Source: Euglena gracilis
Lineage: Eukaryota > Euglenida > Euglenophyceae > Euglenales
Assembly (NCBI GenBank): GCA_039621445.1
Contig: CP154956.1
Location: 19,371,295 to 19,435,294, forward strand
Length of the DNA: 64,000 nucleotides
Direction of reading: 5' to 3'
In this document: positions 45,700 to 56,600 of the stretch, piece by piece
Layout: each line of letters opens with the position of its first letter
How positions within the stretch are numbered: position 1 is the first letter of the stretch
Notes under the pieces: generated by a model
Database searches by the model: none
The model's input: only the letters and a program-made list of their open reading frames with translations
Told to the model about the DNA's origin: nothing
Translations under genes and position numbers: made by a program

Positions 45700-47227
45700 G
45701 GTGGGCAGAAAAAGAAAAGCATTTGTGACGATTTCTGCTCTGGTGGCCAAAGCAGAACAGAAAAGCCTAGTGGGGGGGTCGACCCCCCCCAACCAGGCCT
45801 TCCCATTCTGCCCTGCCCCCCCCCCCACACCACAGCATTTTCACCAATTTTGAGAAAACGGGGGTTTTGGCCGGGGAAATTTTTTTTGGAAAATGAACCC
45901 AAACTACATTGTTTCTTGATGGAAAACCACATTTTTTTACAAAAAAAAAACTCAAAAAATCGCAGGTTTAAAAATTGGTTATTCTCAGGAGGAAGGTGAA
46001 AAAAAAGAAGGTCAAAAAAATTGGTCCAAATTTTGGCAGTCAAATTTTACTGAGATTTTTTCTCTTCGAATCTTTTGGATTTTCAATGGCATTTTTTGCT
46101 TCAAAAACCTCTCAAAATAAAAATTTTGAGAAAGTGTTGAAATTCTGGAAGGTCTGAAAAAATGGGGTTTTGGGTGGCTTTTGGGGGGACCTCCTATATC
46201 GGTCCCAAAATGGGTCCAAACTGCACCCGGCACCAAAGGCGCTGGGAAAAACTTTGGGGGTCCAAAAATTGGTGCTCCTGGAGATACGGGAAGAGGTGGG
46301 GGGGGTCGACCCCCCCCCCACCACCCTGGCTGTTTGGCCGATTCCCGTTCTGCCCTGGGGGTGGCCACTTTCAGCCAATCCTGGCCGACCCCACCCCCCC
46401 CCGGGGGGGGGGGCGGGGGGGTCTGGAGCCAAAAACCAGTCAGTCACTCCGAAAAATAACCAGTCAGTCACTCCCCCCCCCGGGGGGTGGGATCGGACTC
46501 ACCGCAAATGGTATCGAATGGTACAAATGGTATCAAATGGTACTGAATTCGGTGTCCAAAGAATAAACCGACCGAGAGGGTGAGGGGGTCACGGTGGATG
46601 AAACTCTTGGTAAAAGACCTGTCTTTACAGACCTGTCTGTACCATCAGTTTTCAATCATGAATTTTGGATGGTGTCAGTTTTCTGCATTGTGAAGTCTCA
46701 GCCCAAAATGACCAAAATGGCTGGAAAATGGTCTAAAAATTCTCAAAAATGACAAAAATAGTATAAAAGTTAGCAATTATTGTCCCCTCATGGCATTTTT
46801 GAGGCAAAATACCCTTTATTCAGTAAAAGTAGGTGCACAGTTTGACACATGGTAAAAATATAAAATTATAAAGATAATCCTGTTTTAAAGACTTTATTAT
46901 TAAAAAAAATGACCTTAATGCATATCTGCCATGATTTTGTCAACCCTGTAAGATTGAGGAACCCCGGAGGTGACGTTTCAGGCGAATATTTCTTGCCTTT
47001 TCATATCAATGTAAATAAAGCACATTTCAGCTGGGTCCCTCAAACAGCCCAACGAGGCACACCTGAGGGTGGAATGGCACACCATCCAGCCCACTGGAAA
47101 AAAAGGTTGCCGGGAGCTGCGGAGCAGAAGACGAAGAGAAAAGAGCATTTACCCCCACTATGTCCAATGGCCGGCAACCTATGCCCTCCGACCGAGGGGG
47201 GGGGGGTCGTTGGACAAAAGGGTCAAA
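45700..47227. other. Spacer with repeat fragments
   Basis: Includes the copy of the 21.3-kb repeat (46225-46350), a C-rich segment to 46500, then AT-rich DNA to 47150. No exon-like sequence. Confidence 0.4.
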
Positions 47228-47296
47228 AAAAAAACGAAAAAAAAAAAACAACAAAAAAAAAAAACAACACGGAAAAAAAGAAAAAACCACAAACAA

Positions 47297-47361
<65 letters not shown>

Positions 47362-47373
47362 AACAAAATAAAA

Positions 47374-47407
<34 letters not shown>
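47228..47407 (+). repeat. About 180 bases of nearly pure poly-A
   Basis: A-runs broken only by single C, G or AC. It is flanked by GGGTCAAAA on one side and GTTGGCGGGTACC on the other, within a 'TTGGACA' element fragment. Lysine-only frames here are not genes. Confidence 0.9.
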
Positions 47408-47409
<2 letters not shown>

Positions 47410-48448
47410 GGCGGGTACCTGGGGCCCTACCCCAAAAAGGTAAACTTTTCCCTTTCCTGCCACGAAATTTAGGGCAATTTCGACAAATTTTTGCCCCAAA
47501 AAAAGTGCCAAAAACGGCAGTTTGGTCAATTTTTGGCCGATTTTGGGTGCAAAATTCAGAAATATTTCTGCCTGGCACATTGCGCCAGGACCAAAAATTT
47601 GGCCAAGAAAAAAGTCCTCCAAGCGGGTCAGGCAGGTCTGGATCAGAGAAAAAGTTGCCATTTTCGATCTCCAGTAACAAAAAAAAATGCCAAAAGGCAA
47701 CTTTTTTCCACAAATTTGAAACCAAAGGCCTAAAAAAAAATGTTTGGGATCTCATTAACCCTGGAAATTGCCTTTTTTAACAAAAAAAAATCGAAAATTT
47801 TTAAATTTTTCTAAGGGACAGGTCAGGGGGTATTAAGACAGGAGACAGGTCCCCACGAGGACAGGTTAGTGGGTGCAGGGGGTGGAGGACAGTTTCCCGG
47901 GGAGGACAGTTTCCGGGGTTGGTATCCGCCAGCATTAAGAAAAACTTTGACACTGCATAATATCTGTGTCACTAATACTGCACAGCAAAGAAAAAAATGT
48001 ATAAAGTTGGACAGAACTGAAAAAGTTGAATGTCCAGGGCTCCTCAATCAGTCGATGGGGGCAGGCTTCAGTCCACCAAACTGCTCTCCATTCATATTTG
48101 TATTGAACGAAGAGCGATTTCACTCTGGGTAACTTGAAGGCTTAACACTGGGCAAAGACCGTGCACCACCCCCTCTCAAATGGACTTTGACACAATGATC
48201 CAGCTGGCAGAGCTTGGCACAAATCATGGTGAAATGAAATTAATAATTATTATTTGGAGGATAGGTCATGATTGACAATTCATATGGCATTCTGTAGAGA
48301 ACGGACAGCTGCTTGCTTGGGCCTCGGTCCATCGCTTCACAAAGGTGTTGGCGGTTGATAAGACACCTTGGAAACAAGTGCATCGCTTGCACATCAACGT
48401 TACAACAGACATTGCACAGTGTCGAGAGCACGCTGGGGACGAGGCATG

Positions 48449-50619
48449 TCACGCCGCGGCCCACGTCACAGGCAGGGCCTTCAGGGCGTTCAGGGTGGTC
48501 AGGGGTTGCCACTCCAGCTCCTCCCGCGGCACCGCCAGCCGGAGGCGGCGGCCGGTGTTGTCGGCACTGCTCCCTGGGGCACCCCACCCGGAACTGCGTG
48601 CCCCTGTTGGTGAGTGCTGCTTGAAGAAAAAAAAAGGTCGCCGGAGGCAGACATTGGCAAATGCCTGCCGGTGGTAACCCCAAACACGGATACACCCACC
48701 CACAATGCAACACCGACACCACACCACACGACACGACACGACACGACACGACACGACACGACACGACACGACACGACACGACACGACACGACACGACACG
48801 ACACGACACGACACGACACGACACGACACGACACGACACGACACGACACGACACAACACGACACGACACGACACAACACGACACGACACGACACGACACA
48901 ACACGACACACACGCACACACACACACACACGCACACAACCATTCCAATGCTTGGTTCCAATCCGGGGTTCAGGCCCGCCCAGGCGGCCGTGGCCGCCCA
49001 GGGTCGCCAGCAGGGCGTGGAGCGCAGCTTCCGCCTCCAGCTTGGCCAGGTTGACGCCCGGGCAGAAGTGGAAGGCACTGCCGAAGGCGAGGTGGCGCCG
49101 GGCCTCCGGCCGGTCCGGCTGCAGCTCCAGCGGGATGGTGGTCGGTGCGTGCATGACAGTCCGGGCCCGGGAATTTCTTAAGCCGCCCAGGGGAGTGGGG
49201 GGGGGGGGGGCAGGCATTATGTTCTTTTAAGGCACCTGGGGAATCAAACCTTCTCGGGTGGCCTCTATGACCTTCGGCAGCCTTCATTTTGGCCAAAAAC
49301 CAAGTTTGTGCCGTTTTGTTGCGTCCCTCCTTTTTTCGCAGAAATGTGCAATTCTTATGCAAAATGGAGCATTTCTGGTGGGAAAAAAATGTTGTATCCA
49401 CCCAAAATTTTATGCTTTGGCTGAATGACACCAGCGTCTGGATCCACATCAGGCGGAGGCTTTATATTGGGTGGCAAAACCAAACCCCGAGGGGGGCTAT
49501 ATATTTGGGGGGGTATTTAAAGGCTTTTTTTATAATAAAATAAAAAAAGTCCAAGGGCCGTCCAAGGACGATCCAGGGATCGAACAAGGGTCGATGAAGC
49601 CCTCCGAATATAAAGTCCCCCAAGGGGCTTGAAATCCCACCCAAATATAAAGCCGGGGGAGCTTCATATAGGGGGGTTTACCTGAAAATGTCTTAAAAAG
49701 TCTAAAAAATGCCTCAGAATACCTTAAAATTTGAAAAAAGAAAAGCCTTTAGAAAACACAATGCCTGGGGGTGGTCTGGCCAGCTTGCTAAACCCTCCCC
49801 CCAAATAATACCCCCCCCCAAATAATACCCCCCCAGATAATACCCCCCCCCTTGGGCCGGGACTTCGGGTGAAAAAATAATACCCCCTCCCCCCCGGTTT
49901 CGGGCCGAAGGCCCGGGTTTTTGACCTGAAAATGTAGGTAAAAATCACAGTTTCTGACACCAAATTGCGAAAAGAATCGACTTTTCTGGATCATCTGACC
50001 TCCAAAAAACATGGTAAATTTCATAAGAAAGTACAAAAAATGCCCCCAAAGGGGGGGTTTGGACGCTTTTTGGGGTCCTACGGGACTTCGAAAAATTTCG
50101 AAAAATAATACCCCCCCCAAATAATACCCCCCCCCTCGGGCCGGGACTTCGGGCGAAAAAAATAATACCCCAGGGGGGGCTATTATTTGGGGGGGGGGTT
50201 AGCTTGAAGAAAGGTGGTGGCTGAACCCTTCTTTTGGAGACCGGCTCCAGAGGCTCCGGAGGCCGGACCTGGCTGGTACCTGAAAACTGACAAAAAAGCT
50301 CAAATAAAACAGGGTTGGAATTTTTTCAGCCAACATTTTGAGGTAAAAATCCAAACCTGCTACTATCGCCACACAACCGGAGCTCCGGCGGCCAGGTGTT
50401 CTGTCACCCCTTTCTGATGTTCACATTTTCGGGCTGTTTTGGGGGGTGTTTCCCAAAACCCCCCCTTTTTACCACCATAAATTTTCAAAATCGTTCAATT
50501 GTCAAACAGCTGAAAACATAAACTGGCACAAAATTTTCAGTTCACATCAGCTCCTAAATTTTTTGCGCACAAAATAGTGGGGTACCGTACACGGAAACCC
50601 GCGCACTCTAAGCGCGCAG

Positions 50620-50655
<36 letters not shown>

Positions 50656-53600
50656 AACAAAAAAAAAAAAAAATAAATTCCTTCTGCATGCCGTTCCTCA
50701 ATGATCGATACATTTTGTGTATGAAATTTTATGATGATTAAAATTAAGTGACAACAAATTAAATTTTGCGCATTATAAAATGCACAATGATAGTTGGTTT
50801 CCTTGGCAGGGCGGTTCAGAAGCAAAAAAAAAAGCACTCCACCCACCTTTCAAGCACTTCATAAAACATACAAAATGGTCAAATGTCAAAAGTGGCCATG
50901 TTTTGGCACAGGTCAACTTCGGGGGGAGCCACTTCCGGGGGGGATGATTCCTGTACTTGGATTCCTGGTACCTTGGACCAATCGTCCATCCACCCAAAAT
51001 GTCAAAAAAATGCGCTTTGTTAAAAACCTTTTCGTTTTTGACCCCATTCGACGCCTGGACCAGCCGTTGGCTGGTCAAACAAGGGGCGGTCCTTTAGAAA
51101 AAAATATCCCGTCCCTTGTGGTCCGCCTTGCCCCTTGAGTGGGGAGGGATTGAAACATTTGGGCAGGGAACGGTCATTGTACTCATATGCGCACTGTATG
51201 TGACCCCCCCATGGAATAGAAGGAACGAACCCCCAGGGCTTCTACGCACACCATTGGTTGAAAACGGGGGGGGGGGGGCTTCAATTCAAGGTTTACCTTT
51301 CTTTCTTTCATTTGGCTGAGTGCAGAGGGGGGGCTTCAACTCAGGGATACTATTCAGGTGAAGGGCCTCTGATTGGAAGGGTGGTGCTGAAACGTATATC
51401 CCCCCCGGCCCCCCTCCCCAGCCGGGGTCGCAGGGTCGGCGGCGGTGTGGCGGTGCCACGCCACGGCGGCGGTCTCCCACACCTCGGCCCAGCTGGGGTG
51501 GGCGCCGGGGGCAGGGGGGGGGGGTGGCTTAGGCCAAACAGAACTTGGGCTGTCGGGCAGCCATATGGCTGTGCGCCCTCCCTGATCTGATAAAAACAAA
51601 CAAAGGCACTGAATACAGGAGGTAAGTTCCCAACAAGCAACAGGGCCAAGTTCTGGAAGGTTGATCTCTGCAGTGAAAGACAAAAAAAATTCACAGGGAT
51701 TTCGCATTCAAAGAAATTTTCGTACTTGAGATGAATTCACCTTTCACTTTGATTGCACCATGGGCTGTTGCAAAATCCAATGAACCAAGGTTTTCCATAG
51801 AGATTTGTGTTTGCAGCACCGAAAGGGGGGGCAGCCTCTCAACCCCTTCTGGGGGACCCAACATCACAGCACTGCTGCTATTATGTCCGTTTGGTAGGGC
51901 GAAATTCACAAAGTCAGTCCACGAACACAAAAGAGCACAGCAAAGCAAGGCAGAAAGACAGCTCCGGAGCCTGCACTGGCCTCGGCGGGGAGGCGAAGAC
52001 CGCGGCGTCGCAGTGCACCCCGGGCAGACCCCGCTGCGGGCACCCCAGCACCAGCTCCACCGCCTCGCGGGCACGCCTTTCCGCAGCGAGCTGCCGGGGG
52101 GGACGGGGGGCTGGGAAGGTCATACAAAGGACCTCACAGAAGCACTCCAAGCCAAGCGAGAAAGCAACCACCGGCAGGGTGGGCATGGAACCATCAGGCT
52201 GCCAAGACAGCAACGATTTTCCTCTTCTTCCCAATATGATGCAGTTCATGGGCGAGGAGCACTGATTGGGACAAGATTGGGAAGGGAGCTGGGTTGGAGG
52301 GGCTGAAGAGAACCGGAAGCAAAGGCCTGCTTGCCAGCACAAACCGTGGTGCCTTCGATCACCAGGGGCTCTGCATCAGGTGGCAGGGGCCTTGCTGTGC
52401 GACAAAACAGAGCATTAAAAATAGAATGTTTCCTCTGCATATAGATTGGCGGGTCGCAACCAGAATAGAACCATTCTCGGACAACACTCCACTTTCGACT
52501 GCTCCCGAAATCCAACAAACCGTACTACCACCCGCAAACGTTTGCACACACACACAGGCAAACAAACACACTGACGCGCATGCACAGCAATCCCAGTGGC
52601 AGGTACCGCTGCAGCCGCTGCACCGGGGAAACGAAGCGCAGCAGCTCGTTCACGAGATGCTCCTTGCCGGCGGTCTCGCCCAGGGTGGCCAGCAGCTCCG
52701 GCCGGTCCAGAAGGGCCAGCAGAGCAGGGCTGCGGGGCTGCATGGTTGGCGGATGGGGGGGGGGTCAAAGACCCGGGGGGGATTGATATCGGAGGCCTTC
52801 AGAAAAATTGCGCAAAAAAATTGCGGGAAAAAATGCGGAAATTCCGGAAAAGTTGCAGAAATTGCGGTTTCGGGATTCAGTACACTTCTGCTGGAGGGAG
52901 GGGACTCAGCAAAATTTCAAAAATTTAGCTATTTGGTCATTTCGCAACATAGATGTGAGCTTTCAGCCATTACTCACATTTTTTAACAACAAAAAGTTCC
53001 AAAAGCATGATTTTCGTAATTTGGGAACATGCTGATTTTGGAAATATGGAATTCCTTTGGTGAAAAATCTAAAAAAGGCAAAAAAAATGACGAAACTTTG
53101 GTAGGTGAAATCTGGTCCAGGATGCTAAATGCCAAATTTTTTCAAATTTATCAAATTATTTCCCAGCAAAGATTGGGGGAAAACGTAAAACAAAAAAAAA
53201 AAAGGCCCAGAAACTACCAAATTTTGCAAATTTTGGCAAATTTTGGCAAATTTGCAACAAAATAACGAAGGAAGCACCAGTTCGCTTGTAAACGTTCAAG
53301 GAATGACCGAAACTCATTTTGCCTTCCATCTCAGGGTCATGAGGGAAAATTGAGGAAAAGAGAAAAAAGAAAATTGCAGAAAATTGCGGAAAATTGCGGA
53401 AATCAATTCCCCCCCTGTATTATGCATAATTTGACCAGGTTGGCCTCCTTTTCCAAAATTTTCGGTGCTTTACGCAAAATGTTGGGTTCGGCCCAACTGG
53501 CCCGAATTCACTTCAGCAGCCCCCCCCCCCCCCCAGGTCGGCAGCAAAGCTGGGGACAACAGTCTGGGTGGACACCAACTTCAAGAATATGCTCGTGACA

Positions 53601-56600
53601 GTGGGAATGGTTTCATAACCCGGGGGAGGGTGGTTCGCAACAACCACCCACCCACGGGACGGGGTCCACCCAGGGGAGACCAACGATGGCACTTCACAAA
53701 ACAAAAATTGATGAAAGAAATCTGACCCAAAGATCAACGGCCTGGGTGTGAAACTCCTTCTGCCGGCCAGAATGGGGGGAGGTTCAGGTCGTTAGCCCAC
53801 CACCGCCAGGGGTTTCTGGGAACTAAGTTCAGCCCTGGCCCGGGGAGGGGGGTGAGGCCAGAAAATTTCTGGCAAGGGAGCAGACCATCAAAGTTGGGGT
53901 TGATGTGGAGATGCATGTGATTTCAGCAAATCCTATGCAGCAGTGCCGAGAGCCTCCCCTCTGCTGATTGAAGGATCATCTTGCTGTTTTAATGCAGGGT
54001 TTTGGCACTGGCCGCTATGCAAGCAGCCCCGCAGGCCCCGGATATGAATGCCGCGGTCGTCTTGTGCCCGTTCGCCAGCAGCAGGAACACGTTCGGGGCG
54101 TAGTACCGCAACGGAAGCCACGGCCATGCTTTGGAGGTTTGGGGGGAGGTGGTAGTAGCTTCACCTTGGCTCCAGCCAATTTGTGGGAAACTGGGGGAGG
54201 GGAACTGTAGTGAACATTCTAACATGAGGGCCCAAGGGAGCTGCTTCCCGGGATCGGTCACAACTTCCGAGGATTACAACTTCCGGGGGGGGGGGGGGCT
54301 TCACCAAATGAAACGCATTGTGATTTCAAACTGACCCTTCCCCCCAGGGATGGATGGTTGGGCCCAACGGCACGGAATAGCAAAGCCTGCTTGAGACTCG
54401 GGTGTCTCTGAGCGGCGCAACGTTTGCAGAAACCCGGCGTCGTCCACCTCCACGCGGGCCAGCCACTGGCAGAAGTCCCGCACGGCCTGCTGGGCGGTCC
54501 GGCAGCGCTCCTCAATGGAAGGCACCCAGGCATCCGCTGGCCACTAATGGTGGGAACGGTGATTGAGCTTAAGTGCATCTGCAAATTGTCGAGTTTGTGT
54601 CTCCATTGTGCTATCTTGTCCAAAAAAGTGCATCTGGAAATGGTGGGGCTGAAGACCACGTGGGCATATAAGCGGCTGTGGAGATAGCCTACCTGTGCCG
54701 CAACTGCCTGACGAAACTGGCATCTATTCCACATCCCGGTCATCCTGCGAGCGTGTTTAATTAATGCCTCCGCTCCCCGAAACTCAGCGATGGAAAAGTG
54801 CAGCAGACAGTCCACTGTGATTCTATGATGTGAGGGCAAATGACGGGCTGGACGGGATTTGTACCCCCAAACAATGCCTCCACATCAGCCGCCCACTTTT
54901 GGACCTGAAGCTCTCTGCATGGCCTCTGGACAAGCATTTGAAGGAGCTGCAAGGATTTCGACAAGCTGAACCCTTTGGGTTGGCAAGTCAGAAATATCGT
55001 GGGGAGTAGGACGTCCTTGCATCCCTGCGACCTGTCTGTGAAATACAGCATTTGTGTCTCCCCAAAGCCTGTCGGCATTTGATTGTTTTTCTCAAACAAC
55101 GCTTTTCTGAATAATACAATCGTTGTCTGCAAAGACGGTCTTCTTGGGTGGCAGACTTCGACCCAACTGTTGTGTTTCGTCATGAGCACCAAGTTTCCGC
55201 ACAGTTCGATGACAACCCACATTTTTTATGAAAAAAAAGGCTTTCGACAGACAACTTATTGAGACATTCAAATCCAGGGCACAATTTCCCCAGTGGGATG
55301 TGAAAGCCTCGTTGGAGCAATGCCATATAGGGGACAGTAGAGTGCTTGCCAGTTCCCAGTGACAACGGAGCGCCTTGGCGCACAGAAACCAGGGCGTCTC
55401 CCGCTGGGATGCCCAGGGCCTGAAAGATGACCGCCAGCGGCAGCCGCACCGCGACCTCCGCCACGAAGTCCCACGGGTCGTCGCCGTGCGCCGCGACCGC
55501 CTCCGCCAAGATGCGCTGCGCCGTAGCCAGGCTGAATCCCAACAACCCCGGGGTCAGGGTACTAGTGAGCATTAATGAGTCAGGGTCAGGATATTAATGA
55601 GTGGAGAGGGGAGAGGGGGCGGGTCGGACTCCTCGTGACAAGAAACTTTAGCCTGAAGCGCCAGAGAAATTATTGCTTGGGCTTGGAAAAAAAGTCCAAA
55701 AATCGCCGTTTTGCACACTTTTTTTAATAAAAAAAAATCGGCCAAAACACACAACAAAGAAAATTCATCTGTTCCGGCACGAAGTGCCAGACAAAATTTT
55801 TGGGGTTTCCGGGGTCCCAAACCCTGGGTCTGAGGGGGGTTTCACCCCCCCCCCGCTGCGCAAAATGCTCTGGGGTGCCTGCCAGGTGCTGTCCCCCCCC
55901 TGGGGGAAGGGTCGTTGCCTTGTGTTATCGAGGGCAGAAATGTGCGTTAGAATGAGATTTCTGGGAGTTTGGCGCCAAGTTCTTTGGCCCCAGGGGCGGG
56001 ATCAGGGTGCAGGACTTAAGGACGCCCCACCGGGGGGTCCAGCTCAGAGGGTGGAAAATTTGGACTGGCTGGAAAAAGGTTGCTGGCTGTCCACAGGAAA
56101 GGACCCTCCCCCCTGCCTAGGTTGCTGAGCCAGGGGTTCGGGACCTCCAGAAACCAAAATTTTGAAAATTTTGGTGTGTGTTTTCACCTATTTTCAAAAA
56201 GCTGTGCAAACACGTGATTTTCAGGCCGTTTTCAAGGCGCAAATTTTTAACAGTGTTTTTTGCTCCAAAAAACGTTTTTTTGCATGGGGAGAGGGGGATC
56301 CGGCCACCTCCCACCTTCAGGGGAGGGGGTCCAGACCAGCGACCCCCCCCCGCTCGATTAATATGACCCCAGGAGGTGCACACTGCGGGAACTCCAAGGC
56401 ACCCCTGATCCCACCCAGATGGTAGCTTAAAACGTTTTAACCCCACCCCCGGGGGCTCCAGCCCCTCAGAGAGTCGGTCGACCCAGGGTCGGCCAACCCA
56501 ACAGTCCAATATTTTCAGAGCACAACCTTTCTGTATGCACACTTCCATCTTGTGTTTCTAAAAAAAAATCCCCTTTCGGATTTTCTCCATTCGCGCATAT

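Noticed and set aside
47069-47780. Poly-lysine and poly-phenylalanine open frames
   Set aside because: They translate an uninterrupted A-tract.
48614-49230. Asp/Thr/Arg-rich plus-strand frames near the P450
   Set aside because: They run through the CACGA satellite, and antisense to the P450 heme exon. The minus frame carries the conserved motif.
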